64,000 bases of DNA from Oryza sativa Japonica Group. Its lineage: Eukaryota; Streptophyta; Magnoliopsida; Poales; Poaceae. Under the pieces are notes generated by a model, which worked only from the letters and a program-made list of their open reading frames with translations, was not told the origin of the DNA and made no database searches. The translations under genes and the position numbers were made by a program. Of the stretch, positions 40,282 to 52,695 are shown piece by piece. The first letter of the stretch is position 1. Every line of letters begins with the position of its first letter. The DNA lies in NCBI RefSeq assembly GCF_034140825.1, contig NC_089046.1, positions 25,652,501 to 25,716,500 on the forward strand. Direction: 5' to 3'.

Positions 40282-40915
40282 CTCGCCCGCGCCGCCGCCC
40301 TCGCCCCCGAGCCTCTGCGCGCGCAGCCGCCACCTCCTATGCGTGAACCCTGCAAACAACGCGAAACCCCCCGCATTAGCGACGACGAACAGCTCTACCC
40401 TCGCGAGCGGATTACGACGGGATCCATCCCGCCGCGCCCCACCAAACGGATAGCCCCCACCGCGAGGCGAATCCGGAACCAAAACCAATCCCGCTTACCG
40501 AGGAACACCACCCCGGATCTCCACCGGGGGAGGGGAGGAGGAGCCGTCGACGGCGATGGCGGCAGCAGGGGGAGCCTCTAGAGACTACCCCAGCAAACCC
40601 CCTCCCTCCTCTCCACCTCTCTCTCTCTCTCTCTCTCCGCTTCTTCTCCAGAGACACCAAGAGCGAGCGAGCGAGCGCGCGCCGCCTGCCGGAACGGAGC
40701 GCGTGGGCGGTGCCCGCGGCGGCGGCGGCGGGAACGACTTCGCGGAGACGGCGGCGGAGGAGGAGGAGGAGGAGGAGGAGGAGAGCGCGGCGAGATCTGC
40801 GAGGGGGGGTGGGCGAGAGGAGGGAAGAGAAGAAGACGAAGAAGCCGTGCGAATGGGAGAAAGGGGAATCGGAAGGTGGTGAGGGGGAGGCCGACGACGA
40901 GTTTGACGTGTAAAC
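40282..40915 (-). promoter_or_regulatory. 5' UTR and proximal promoter of EXS gene
   Basis: GC-rich. A CT/GA microsatellite lies at about 40615-40640 and a GAG-repeat at about 40757-40782. A UTR intron probably spans roughly 40353-40500. No TATA box is evident, consistent with a broadly expressed gene. Confidence 0.45.
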
Positions 40916-41119
40916 AAACAGCAAAATGGTTTGTCTACTCGCCACTAGTCCAAATATGTGGGAGGCATAAATTAATTTTTAGAAAAAAATATGCAAATGC
41001 AAATTAAAAGGGGGAGGAAACTCAAAATGCATTTTTAATTTCTTTTTTGTTAAAAAAAGGATCAACTAAAAAATATTAGACTTTAGAGCTGAGTTTTGAG
41101 GCCTCTTGACACAGAAAAC

Positions 41120-41330
41120 TAAGCAAAGAATTAGAGCATAACTAATTAAGCGTTAGTTAAAAAAAACTTTTAAAATGAATTAATATTTTTTTAAAAGCAA
41201 TTTTACTATAGAAATTTTTTAAAAAAACACGCAGTTTAGTAGTTTGGGAAACATACGTATGGAAAATAAGAGATGATAGGTTTGAAAAAGTTGAGAGACG
41301 AGAGGTTTGGAAAAGTTGAGAGAAGAACAC
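41120..41330. mobile_element. AT-rich MITE, family Z
   Basis: Shares GTTTAGTAGTTTGGGAAAC and AAAATGAATTAATATTTTT blocks with 46640-46790 and, inverted, with 16483-16700. Ends not resolved. Confidence 0.45.
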
Positions 41331-42458
41331 AGATTAGGGGTATCTTTAGAGATACTCCATATTGGAGTATTAGTTCCTAACCACGTGAATGTGTGTGCGC
41401 GTGTGTGCCCGACTCGTAAAAAAGTTGCTATGACCTCTACTTTCAAAATATCATGAAGGTTTTCGAAAAGTTGGAATGCTAATGGAAAAAAGAAAGAAGA
41501 AGAATAATTGAAATTATATTTTTGAAAATAAATCAACAAAAATGGGTTATATTAGGTATTGATTTTCTATAAACATTGGATTAGTTGCAATGAATTTAAG
41601 CGTCCAACGCATAGTCAATGTACTACACACATTGAATTATTTGATTAATCACATTATGGACTGAATTGAATATCCATGCATATAATTTGACTTTTAAGTT
41701 GAAGTTATGCCTGCACGTTCCGTGCTGATTTGATTATTCCCTATCTCCTCCTTACGCTAGATGGAATTTATATGGGGAGAAAGTGTTATTTTTTTATATT
41801 ATTGATTTATTGAACACCATTTACTCGTCAACTTTATAAACTGTTCAATTTGCATCCTATCCACCTGTTACTTACGTGGCATCCCAGTCAAATAAAAGAA
41901 CTGATGGGCCCGCATGTCATTCAGTCCACCTGTTTCGCCAGTTCTCGCTTAGCTGATCGAATTGATATAAACCAGTTTGATCCATTTCCAATGGGCAGAG
42001 AGAACAGGAAGCGAGGAAAAATTAAATGAAAAGGATAATGCTAATAAAAAGGAAACTTTTTTTAAAAAAATCTAAAAGTAACGAGGATTTGGGTCTAGTA
42101 GTATTTAAGTTTAATAAGGTATTTTCTCCGTTCTAAAATACAAGCACAGAAGTAAGATGAAACAAAATTGAATGATTGTGTTTGGTCCAAATAAGAGTGT
42201 AGTAAAAATGTAGCTATATTTTGTGACAGAGGTAGCAGGTAACATATCTCGAAAAGACATCTTTTAGAAGAGTGGACCATACCAAATTTCGCCTAGGATT
42301 TACTGTGATCGAGTCATTGAGAAAGGTATTAATGTTTTATTTCTACTAGGCAATTAGCCTAACAGCCCAAGAATGATTCAACAACTGTGATGGACTGATG
42401 GATAATATAGGCCCAAGAACCAGATATACGAGATTCAATTTTCTGTTGGGCCTACGTA

Positions 42459-42796
42459 GGCCGTGTTTAGATTCCAACTTTTTTCTTCTAACTTATAACT
42501 TTTCCGTCACATCAAATGTTTGGATACATATATGAAGCATCAAATGTGTACGAAAAAAAATAATTGCACAATCCGACTGTAAATTGCGAGACAAATCTTT
42601 TGAGCCTAATTACGCAATGATTTGACAATGTAATGCTATAGTAAACATTTGCTAATGACGAATTAATTAGGCTTAATAAATTCGTCTTGCAATTTACAGG
42701 CGGAATCTAGAATTTATTTTATTATTAGTCTATGTTTAATACTTGAAATGTGTGTCCGTATATTTAATAAAATTTTTGGCACACTAACTAAAGAAA
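42459..42796. mobile_element. TIR element, family X
   Basis: Begins GGCCGTGTTTAGATTCC; interior has GCGAGACAAATCTTTTGAGC and AGGCTTAATAAATTCGTC; right end near ACTAACTAAAGAAAGCC is worn. Same family as 46886-51070 and 52696-53027. Superfamily not assigned. Confidence 0.55.
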
Positions 42797-42990
42797 GCCA
42801 TAGGAAAGGATATGCGGCCGGGACAACGAAGAAGCCATCCATTTGCCAGTGTGTGTTTTCTCATTTCCAATTCTCCATTGATCTATCTCTTCTTCGACAT
42901 CGCCGGCCGGTGTCCGTCGGCCGGAGGGTGACTGACTGATCGGCGAGGAGGTGAGATGACGCCGTGGCGATGACCGGAGCTCAGGAAGAA

Positions 42991-44332
42991 GATACTGTAC
43001 ATTTTTACTGCTGTCAAGACTTGACTTTGCTCAATACTAGCATATTGTTCAGACTCAGAGAGGGCATCATCATTCACTTAGCATCAATGCATCATTGATG
43101 CTCATAGCATTGTTAACACAGATCTGATCAAGATTCAGATATCTAACCTATATGGAAGATGATCATGCCCAGTTGAGTCAGAGTTTAAGCATGATAAGTG
43201 GTGTCTTCAGAATTGGTGGTAGGCTGACTTAACACACAAAATTGTTGCGACTGCACATATATACTGCATTTGTAGGCACTCTAATGAAGCTTCTCATATG
43301 TAGGCAGTGAGCATCAATAATAATTTCAAGCAAAGAATTTCCACTTCTTTGTCCACAAAGAAAGTGCATGATGCTTATCTCATTTGTGTACACTTCAACA
43401 TGCAAACCAAGAGAATTCACAAAAATGAGTAATTCTTTAGGATTAAGTAAAGATGGGTATGGTGCTATCTTGTGACCTGACAAAATATGCAACAGCATGT
43501 ATGGAAATATGCAAGAGGTAGACAGACCATTCTAATAAACTATTTGGGGAATGAAGGCTACATGATTCCCCAATTGTCAGTACCATATTCCCAGCTGACA
43601 CATTTCGTAAATATCGTGAACTATGGAGTATATATTAAAGCACTCATAAATTGTTCCAACCAACAACTACCCTCTATATGAAAACATATGTTCTAATTCA
43701 AATAGTAATGCTGTGCGAAATGATATCAGTTCTTCAAAATCATCACTTCCCCTTATTCTAGTTCAAATAATAACACTGTGCGAAATGATAAAAGTTCTTA
43801 AAAACCACCACTACCCTTTATTCACTCACTTAGCAGAACAGCAGTTAGCATCATTTGACAGCTAGACAAACTGAAGATATTGAAGTGCTAGCCTAAATGG
43901 AAAACTGTTTTAACAGCTCGAGTGGACGTCCACCCGTTTATTGCATGTCATCTAAATGGTTATGAAAAAAATTGAAAAAATATGAACAAGATAGATCAAC
44001 ATGTAATATATCAATCCATAAATATGCAAGTTAAAATTCAACTTCTACAAGTTGTAACAAAAATAACAATCAAAACTTAAATTACTATATGTATATTTAC
44101 AATTAAATTTGTTATTTTTTGTTATAATTTGTAGAAGTTGAATTTGAACTTACATGTTTGTGGAGTGATATATTACATATTGATCTATCTTGTTAATTTT
44201 TTTAAAAATTTTTCGTAATCATCTAATTGACATGCAATAAACGGGTGGACATCCACTCGAGCTATTAGAATCCATCTCCAGCCTAAATCTCTCTCGAAGT
44301 AGAGCACAGACAGAACAACACCTGACCTAGCC
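42991..44332 (-). other. 3' flank of F-box copy C
   Basis: 42991-43080 is almost identical to 53975-54063 (3' flank of copy E; landmark ACATATTGTTCAGACT-like). A 65-bp tandem repeat lies at 43692-43822. A foldback element lies at 43915-44263. Otherwise no gene. Confidence 0.5.
43915..44263. repeat. Long foldback element just downstream of copy C
   Basis: About 150-bp arms with few mismatches: left AGCTCGAGTGGACGTCCACC and GATAGATCAACATGTAATAT; right arm is the inverse, ending GTGGACATCCACTCGAGCT. Loop of about 50 bp near 44064-44115. It starts about 70 bp after the stop codon of copy C, so it may be in the 3' UTR. Target duplication not resolved. Confidence 0.8.
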
Positions 44333-46336
44333 TTACACTGCTAGTCGTACGCAACTTCCGGAAGCATCAGCTGCAACAAAGGACACAAGATCGCCTCTGA
44401 CGGCACCATTTGGAGTGTGCAGCTTGAAATTCCGGAGAGACAAGTTGAGCTGATTCAGGGTGAGCTGGGGGAGGCTTCCTGTCGAGTATTCCATCCTTAA
44501 CTGTGTCAGGACACTAGCTTTGTCGAGCATGGCTTTCATCAGAGCAACTTCACACTTGCCCCCTCTGAAACCTGTAAGATATATCCACCTCAGGTGATAG
44601 TTGAAACACTCAAGGCCATCGAAGAAATTGTTCCCGTCATAGTGTGCATCGTTCCACTGGAGGAGCCCTTCTGCTTGTGTAACGTCATCGCATCTCTGCA
44701 ATAGAGCACAACACAACTCAAATCAGAAAATCAAAACGCATAGTACAAGTTAGTGCAGAGCAATTGACAGCAAATTTAATCAGAATCAAGACATATCACT
44801 AATTAGCAGCAAATTAAGAATGCAGACCACAACTCAGGCAGAAAACCAAAATGCACACACTTTTGTGCAGAGGAATTGATAGCGAATTCAGAATTCAGAC
44901 CACGACTCAGCAAGAAAAATCAGAATTCAGACATATCAGTGCAGAGCAATTAATAAGCAGCAAATTCAGAATTATGCAACAATTGATTGGATAAGATTGG
45001 CCGTTCATTGGCATTACCAGGATTTTCAGTGATTTTACGCGTGGGAAACTCCTCAGGATCTGCTCTATCTGGCGGGGCAACATGTCGACCATCGTTGTGT
45101 AGTTCACCCGTAAGCCGAGATACCTGACAGAACGGATCTCTGGAGGCTGCTCCACCATCCCAGCCTGCGCACGCATGATCAGAGATTCAGAATTGGTGTT
45201 AATCAAATTGGTTGGGCAAGCGGGCAGGTTGATCGATCGATTTGCAAATATACCTTAATCACTATGCCTTGGATCTCCAAGACGGTGGTGAAGAGGTCAA
45301 GAGAGACGATCTTTCGCAACCTGGGCGCGCCATTGATGCTGATCCTGGATGGCCACGTATGGTGCATGTGCAGCTTCCGTAATCGGGTGGCGTTGTCGAC
45401 GGCGACCGTGCCCACCTGGTTTTCGTACATGCGCAGAGTCTGGAGGCGCGTGTCGGCGAGGCGGAAGGTTGACCCCTCGACGCCGTCGATTGCCAGCTCC
45501 CGAATCTCCGATTCGCGGTGGATTGCTCGGTCGATCATGCCGAGGCCCCAGGCGCAGCTGTACAGCCCGAGGACGAGGAGCCTGTCGATGCGGTAGGCTT
45601 CCACGGTGAAGAAGAAGAGGTGGAGCTCCAGGAGGCTGGTGCAGTCGAGGAGGGCTTGAGGAAATCTGGGGTACCCTGGTAGGTGGAGGTTGGCGACGAC
45701 GATGACACGAGCACGGCCGCGATGGAGGGCGGCGCACCAGCGGTTGAGCTGCTCGAGGCTCCACCGCGTGGTCTCTACCCGGAAGCAGAACACGCGGCCG
45801 ATCTCGAAGCCGCCGTTTAGCATGGCGGCGTCGTGGGCGATGACGTCGTCGCAGAGGCCGCTCTCCTCGTCGCTGCTGCTGTCGTCGGCGCCTCCATGTC
45901 CGCCACCGCCGCCTCCACCATCAGGGGCAGCTACCTCGTTGCCTCCATGTCCGCCGCCGCCGCCGCCGCCTTGTTTGGGTACGAATTGGACGCCGTTGCC
46001 AACGTGGAGCTCGAGGACGTTGGTGATTGCTTGGGCGACGTTGCCGGCGGGGATCGGGGGAGTGGTGAACTGGCGGTCGTGGAGATACAGCGGGAGGAGG
46101 CGCCAGATGTGGAGCCAGCGCGGGGAGAAGAGGTAGCCGAGGCGGAAGAGGTCGAGGACGGTGAGGCGGTCGAGGACGCGGGCGACGGCGGCGTCCGGGA
46201 GCCGCCGCCAGTCGGCGTGCCGGTTGGTGGAGGGAGGCGCGAGCAAGGCGCGCGGGGTGGACTCGGTGGCCTCCGTCGGCGAGGACTTGAAGCCGGACAT
46301 GACGAAGGCGGCGCTTCTCCGGCGGTCCTCTTCCAT
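44333..46336 (-). CDS. F-box/LRR protein with FBD-like C-terminus (copy C)
   Basis: Exons 45254-46336, 45018-45164 and 44333-44695, all phase 0; 530 residues. F-box at about 45-80 (WRRLPDAAVARVLDRLTVLD). The linker is Gly/His/Asp-rich (VPKQGGGGGGGHGGNE and a second Gly run). LRR-like segments end at GIVIK, then exon 2 (SVRYLGLRVNYTTM) and exon 3 (WIYLTGFRGGKCEVALMKAM). The start is the ATG equivalent to copies A and B. A TATA box is retained and all frames are open, so the gene is probably active. Exon 3, intron 2 and the 3' flank are far closer to copy E than exon 1 is, which points to recent conversion or unequal exchange. A long foldback follows the stop codon. SCF substrate receptor by family; target unknown. 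Confidence 0.87.
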
Positions 46337-46474
46337 TGTTCCTCTCCGGCGAGTCGGAAATCTCGACACGGCGGAGGCGTGTGGAGCAAGCTGCCGCCTC
46401 TGCGCGGTTTCAAATTTTGATATCGCTTTCGGGTTGGAGGCTGCCAGCTGGCTAGGAAAGTACCGGGCCTTGGA

Positions 46475-46482
46475 TATTTATA
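46475..46482 (-). promoter_or_regulatory. TATA box of F-box copy C
   Basis: TATAAATA on the minus strand, in CTCTATAAATATCCAAGG, 139 bp before the ATG and aligned with those of copies B and E. Confidence 0.65.
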
Positions 46483-46639
46483 GAGTTTTTCTTCTAGTTT
46501 TCTGGTCAATCTGCTGCGCACGTTACTGATCGGGCGGCTCGGATCCAACTCCGGAGCAGATAGGCTCCTGCTTCTAGAATGGACCAATAATAGGTGAGCT
46601 CGAGAGGAGAGGAAAAGAGAAGAAAAGATACACAGTAGC

Positions 46640-46790
46640 TATTAGCGCATGATTAATTGAGTATAAATTATTTTAAACTTTAAAAATAAATTAATATGAT
46701 TTTTTAAAGTAACTTTCACATAATTTGTTTTCAAAAAATACATTTTATAGTTCGGGAAGCGTGCACACGGAAAACAAAACAAACTTTCAC
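46640..46790. mobile_element. AT-rich MITE, family Z
   Basis: Contains TTAATATGATTTTTTAAAG and AGTTCGGGAAGCGTGCAC, as in the family Z copy at 41120-41330. It lies upstream of copy C. Confidence 0.45.
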
Positions 46791-46885
46791 ACAATGTCCC
46801 GTTGCCGAACAACTAAGATTAACCCTCTTCGCACTTTGTCCTCTTCCTCACCGACGTCGCACCCCTCACTAGAGAGAGATCAGTT

Positions 46886-49800
46886 AGTGCTTGTTTAGGT
46901 TGCGAATTGAAAATTTTTTGGTGTCACATCGGATGTTTGACCGTATGTCGAAAGGAGTTTTCGGACACAAATAAAAAAAACTAATTTCATAACTCGTCTG
47001 GAAATCGCGAGACGAATCTTTTGAGCCTAATTAATCCGCCATTAGCATATGTGGGTGTAGCGCCCGTTCCGTCGTGGCGCCTAGCGGGAAAATTATCTCT
47101 TAAAAACCCTAATTGCGAAATTTGTTTCTTTGCTTGTTGTCTAGTGTCCGTGCCATCTCAAGATCTCAATCCCCGATCTATCGTCGAGTTCAATTCCGAA
47201 TCCAAATCCTTTCAATCAAATTCCTCCTCAAAAGTCTATTTTGCCTCCCCCGAGGTCGATGGGCCGAATCTCGCTCGGCCCATCTTCCCCTCTTCCCCGG
47301 CCCATCTCTCCCTCTCCCCCCGGGCGCTCTCCCGCTCTCTCTCTCTCTCTCTCTTCCCCGCCCGCACGCTGCTCGCGCGTGCGAGAGTCGCCCCGAGCGC
47401 CTCTCTCCCCGCTCCCCCCTCCGCCCCGCCCGCGCGCCGCGCGCGCGTGCGCGGGAGTCGCCCGCGCCGAGCGCCCCTCCCCTCGCGCGAGCTCCCTGCT
47501 CGCAAAGACGCTTCCCGCGCGCCGTGTTCGCGTGCGCGCGCCCGCGCGGACGCCGCCCGTTGTTTCCCGCGCGCGCGCGCCGAGTGGCCGACCGCCCGGT
47601 CGCCGCCGTCGTCAGCGTCTGCCGCGCCTGTCGCCAGTGTCGCCGCTCCGCTCCAAACCGCCCGCCGTCATCGCCGTCGTCACCGCCCGGCCCCCGCCAC
47701 TCCGCGCGCAAGCCGCCAAGGGAAGGAGGCCGCGCCCCTCCTCTCTCTGCCGTGTCGCCCCCGCTCCCCTCCCCCCCTTTTTCCCGAATCGGCAAAGGGG
47801 CAAGCCCCCTTTCTCCCCCTCCTTTTCCCCTTTTTCCTCCTCGCCGGCGTCATCCTCCCTGTCGCCGCTTTGGCCGCGACCGCCGAGCGCCAGCTCGCGC
47901 CCTTGACCGCCCTAAGTCAGTTCCCAAACCGACATTGCCATCCTATAAACCCAAGCCTCCCCCTTTCCCTTCCTCTCCCATTCGCCTCCTCACCATTGCC
48001 GCCGCCCCCGTGCTCTGTCTCGCCTCCGCCGTCCTTCGCCAAGCGCCGGGAGAGCCGGTGCGTTCGAGGACGCGGAAGGGGACTTCGGCCGCGCCCTCTC
48101 CTTCCTCTTCCCCGGCCCGAGGCCGGAGAGATTACTCCCGCGCCGCCGGCCTCTCGTCACAGCACCCCTCCTCTTCTCGGTGATGTCTCTCTCCGTTCTT
48201 CCTCCTCGCTCCATCTCCTCCCCCTAGCTTTCGGTAGTAGCTTGAGTAGCCTCCCCGTAGTTAGCCGGCGCCGCCCCGACCGTTGCCGTCGCTCGCCGTG
48301 TGTTCGCCGCCGTCGCCGCTCGAGCTCCGTAGCACCCGCTCGTCGCCGGCCTCGCTCGGCGTAGTTCCGCCCAATCCGACGCTAGCGTCGAGTTCCCGAA
48401 GCCGCATAGATGCTCTTACCGCCGGGAATCGACCTCTCGTGACCTCGTCGCCGTTTCCCTCTTCTCCCGCCGCCGGTTGCCGCCGCCGTCGAGCAACCTC
48501 CGGCGAATCCGAGCCGTTGGCTCGTCTCCCCTTGTCACGTGCAACCGCCCGGTGTGCACGCTTTTGCCCGTATCGCCGTGGTTCGCTCCGCCGCTCGCCG
48601 CCGCCGCCCGCCGTCCATTCGTGGCCGGGTCGTCGTCTACCTCCCGCCAGCCCACGTGGCCGCCATGTAGGCGCCACGTCGGCGCCAGCTCAGCCTAGAC
48701 CGGATCGAGCCGACCCCGGTCAGTCCCTCCCCGTGCGCGCGTTCCACCGCGAGCCGTGAGGCTGCTCGTGGGCCCGCCGCACCTGCGTCCACCACGGACC
48801 GCGCGCGTGCACCGCGTCCTTTCCCCGCCCGCGCGCATGAGCCACGTACTCCCTCCGCACGGTGAGCCGAGCGGCTGACAAGCGGGTCCCACCCGGGACC
48901 GCGCGTGGTGAGCCCGGTCCACCGGACTCTCTCTCCTCCCTCCCGCGCGCGCGCGCTTGGGCCGTCTTGGGCCGGCCGGCCCGTTAAGCTCGGCCGAGCC
49001 GCTCCATTTACCTTGGGCCGCGCCCTAGCCGCCCGAGGAAAAGTCTAATTTCCATCCCTCTGTTCTTTCTTTTCTTTTCTTTTTCAAAAAGGATTTAATT
49101 AAATCCTTTTCCTTTAGACCAAAAATCCAATAATCTTAGAAATTCAATATCTTCCCAACCGTAATTCCGTTTGACTCCGTTCAACTTCTAAAATTTCCCA
49201 AATCTCGAGATCTATATAGTGGCACGCTTAAAGGTCTTTAATAGGGCTTTATTTTCGCCGTTTGTTGAGTTGTCCCGTTTCGCGTGTAGTTTCGGAGCCC
49301 GAAGACCCGCAGTGCGAGGATTTCGAGGATCAAGCTCCAGATCTCGAGCAAGGCAAGCCACCTTTGAACATCTTGAGCCTATATTTGAAATTTAATTGTA
49401 TTGCTTGCGAAATATTATGCATTGATAGGATCACACTTAATCTGTTGTCCCGTCTGCAAGGCAGATTGGCAGACCTACCTAATTTGTTGCATTTGATCCT
49501 TCCTTTGTTAATTGTTATACCATGTCCCCTTGTAAAAACCCAGTTGCACCTCGATATTCGTGCACTCTGTGCGAGTATCGACGGTCGCCTTCAAACTTAA
49601 AATCTGAGAAACAACTTGGGTAAAACTGGAGTTTTACAAAAGACTTGGAAAACCCGACACCTGGGTCGGTGCTTGCGAACTAAATGAATTTCCAAAACCG
49701 CGGACCGGGGAACGTACCGGGTGTACGGTTTCCCGCTCTCGCACTTAAGGACCGATTCCTTGGAATTTCATCCAAACATAAGACAAGTACGACCACATGG

Positions 49801-51070
49801 GTAGAATGGGACACCCCTGGCTGAGTAACTAGCTTATCAGGGGAGCCTTGATGCCGAGAGACATGTGGATTCGCCGGGGTGGTGTCGGGGAGGACCCCTG
49901 GGCTTCCTGGCACAGTATGGTCTGGGACCTAACCTGTTGTTGGTCTGGGACCCCTCTCGTCGGCATATGGTAAACCTGTATCGGCTTTCGAAATGCCTTG
50001 TCATGAAAGCTTGGAGGTCTCCCGACGTGGCTGATCCCCACGGGCTGGGTGATCCGGGTTAGTAATGTCGTGTGGGTAAAGTGTACCCCCTCTGCAGAGG
50101 TTAACAAACTATTCGAACAGCCGTGCCCACGGTCATGGGCGGATGTGAGGTAATTCCTAGCGTAGTTTTGTCTGACTACTGCTTGTGAAATTGCTGTTGT
50201 GAAACTGGGTTCGATGTTTGAAAAATCAGCAGCTGACGGGATCAGCTAGGCCCGGGTGGCCGTTTGAAAAGTTGTTGGCCCGGGTGGCCGTTTGAAAAGC
50301 TGTTGGCCGGGTGCCAACCCTGTTTCAAGATCTAAAGACTGATACATTGCACATACTCCGACCGGACGAGACGCACTGTCTCATCCGTGTCGTTTGAGAA
50401 GCACTCACTTAGACTTTTTAGAAAAGAGTTCAAACAAAATCAATTACGAAAACAACAGCCTTTCCTTGAAGCCTGCATTAAACACTTATTTCCCCTGGCT
50501 TGCTGAGTACTCCCGTACTCACCCTTGCTCTATATAAATAATCCCCCCCAGTTGCTGAAGAAGATGAAGTGGATCCTGCTGACGAGGAGTTCTTCCAGGA
50601 GCAAGTCGGCTACGATGAGTTTTAGGGTTTCGGCCTAGTTCCCAAGTCGCGCCTGTGATGATTGGTCCAAGTCCTGGCTTCCGCTTTCCTTTTGTAATGC
50701 AGTTGTGAGCTCGGGATCTGTCCGCAGCCCAACATGACTGTACTTCTACTCTATAATAAAGAGACCTCTGTTGCTGTGATATTCTGTCTCCCTGTGATAC
50801 CAGCACTGTTTCCTGGGACTGGTATCGATTAACAGGTTAATTTGGAGCGTCACGGGCTAGTTCCGGTCGGGACTAGTTCGGGGCGTGACAGTGGGTTATT
50901 GTAGCACTTATGGCTAATCATGAACTAATTAGGCTCAAAAGATTCGTCTCGCGATTTCCCCACAAACTATGCAATTAGTTTTTTAATCTATATTTAATGT
51001 TGTATGCATGTGTCTAAAGATTCGATGAAATGTTCTTGGGAAAAATTTTGGGGTAACTAAACCAGGCCTT
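46886..51070. mobile_element. TIR element, family X, split by a solo LTR
   Basis: Left part 46886-47055 (GTGCTTGTTTAGGTTGCG; GCGAGACGAATCTTTTGAGC) and right part 50891-51070 (GAACTAATTAGGCTCAAAAG; ACTAAACCAGGCCTTA) together make an element of about 350 bp with inverted ends. The insert is the solo LTR. Confidence 0.7.
47056..50890 (+). mobile_element. Solo LTR of a long-LTR retrotransposon (Ty3/gypsy-type likely)
   Basis: About 3.8 kb, starting TGTAGCGCCC and ending GGGCGTGACA, flanked by the 5-bp duplication GTGGG (47051-47055 and 50891-50895). No second LTR or internal region is present, so this is a solo LTR left by recombination. The first 2 kb is extremely GC-rich. A TATA-like CTATATAAATA near 50530 and an AATAAA near 50755 suggest plus orientation. 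It is younger than the TIR element it splits; absolute age cannot be judged from one LTR. The gypsy assignment is from overall style only. Confidence 0.75.
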
Positions 51071-51199
51071 ACTTCATCGTCAGTGTAAGAGCTAAAATCA
51101 TCTTGTTCGGTAGCCCCATCTGAATGAAAAAAAAATATGGGCTCCTTGCTACTGTTGCATGCATGCAAAATAAGTAGTAGCTAGTTTTTTTTTCTTTTT

Positions 51200-52620
51200 T
51201 TCTCATTACTGTAAATATTTTTTTCCTAAACTACTTATCCGATTATGATCCAATCGTACGATTGAATTTGTTGCAATTAAATATTTAAAATAATATATCA
51301 CATAATTATATTTTTGATAAAATAAAAATATATGTTTCAGACCGTTAAAACTAGAGGTGGGCACAATTAGACCGAACCGAAAAACCGAACCGAAAAGATC
51401 AAGACCGAGACCGAGAAATTTGGTTAGTAGTTCGGTCTCAGCCATCAAAAGACCGAATTTATTTCAGGTCTTTCGGTCATTAGGCTCGGTTAACCGAATT
51501 AACCGAGATAACCGAATTGTGACCTAATAGACCTATGAGGCCCAATAAGCCCAGTAACATAAACCCTAATCCCACCCTATCTCCCACTGCCTACCTCACG
51601 CGTCACGCCCCTCACTCCCTCCTCAGCGCCGCATTCCTCCCCATCCATCGTGCGTTCACGCTCACCGCCGCTTGGCCTCCGCCTCCACCGCCCCGCCTCC
51701 GCCCTCCGCCTCTAGCCTCCACCGCGTCGACGCTGCCTCCGGCCAGGACGCCTCCGCCTCGGCGCCGCCCTTTCACCTGTCATGGCGGAAGAGATCGTGC
51801 TCCCTCCGGTGACCCTGCTGCACCGGAGACCTAGATGGCTGAGGAGGCCGGTCGGGGATGAAAGCGACGGTGGGAGATCGACGGGATCTGGAGCTTTAGG
51901 TGGAATTGTGGAGATCGACGGGATCCAAGTCATGGCAAGATCGATTTGCTTTGATTTGCTTCTTTTTTTTCCTGAATCATGCTCTAGCGGCATCATATTG
52001 TAGTTCTTCATCTGAGTTGCTTCGATTCATTGATCTTGTATGGAATAATTTTTTTTGTGATTATTTTTTTTTTGCTGTTTAAACCACTGTTATGGTTAGT
52101 TCGGTCTATGACCGAGACCGAACCGAACTAACCGAAGACCGAAGTGCTCGGTCCTAAGTTTTCTTGAAGACCGATCGGTCTTGTGATTCGGAAGACCGAG
52201 ATTTTCGAAAGACCGAGGAACCGAACCGAATTTTTCGGTTAGACCACATGCCCACCCCTAGTTAAAACTTAATGTTTCCTATGTGATAACGACATGTTTT
52301 AAAGTATGTATTCACTATGTTTCACAAAAATTATTTAGCTACTTGCCCTACTCTCTCTCTCTCATCACTATCCATGCATGCATGCGTGGATTTAGCAACC
52401 TTCAAAATAATTTTTATCTTAAACTACTTTTCTAATCTACAATCCAATAACACCGTTGTATTTGTTGTAACTAAATCTTCACAATATGATATCGCATGTT
52501 TATGTTCTGATGAAAAAAATGTATGTTTCAGTTCGTTAATACTCAATGTTTCATATGTGATAGCAACATGTTTCAACGTGTGTCTTCACTGTGTTGCAAA
52601 AAAAATCAAATGTTTCAATG
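51200..52620. repeat. Two direct AT-rich repeat units, the first interrupted by a hAT element
   Basis: Unit 1 is 51200-51351 plus 52269-52330; unit 2 is about 52390-52620. Shared landmarks: CTAAACTACTTATCCGAT-like, TTGTTGCAATTAAAT-like, ATGTATGTTTCAG and ATGTGATAACGACATG-like. A related unit lies at about 15835-15920. Confidence 0.55.
51352..52260. mobile_element. Non-autonomous hAT element
   Basis: 909 bp with ends TAGAGGTGGGCA and TGCCCACCCCTA and a perfect 8-bp duplication GTTAAAAC on both sides (51344-51351, 52261-52268). Subterminal regions repeat ACCGAA/TTCGGT motifs many times. The middle (51550-51900) is GC-rich and reads like a plant 5' leader and short exon (AAACCCTAAT motif), so host DNA capture is possible. 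No transposase coding. Confidence 0.85.
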
Positions 52621-52695
52621 ATTGATTTGTTTATCATGTATAATTTAATGCTTTACTGGTGGTCAACTGAAACATTTGTCTGACCGATTTTTTTA

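Larger units (their letters stand above)
40916..42990. other. Intergenic repeats
   Basis: AT-rich. Holds family Z (41120-41330) and family X (42459-42796) elements and a weak Stowaway-like pair of ends near 42119-42237. 42880-42980 is GC-rich and resembles sequence near F-box copies. Confidence 0.35.

Noticed and set aside
47021-48364. A long plus-strand open frame of about 447 codons, Pro/Arg/Ser-rich
   Set aside because: It lies in the GC-rich first half of the solo LTR. Several frames on both strands are open here, as expected from base composition, and no domain is visible.
51535-51834. Pro/Arg-rich frame that could be a small gene
   Set aside because: It is wholly within the hAT element, with no start context, domain or splice support.
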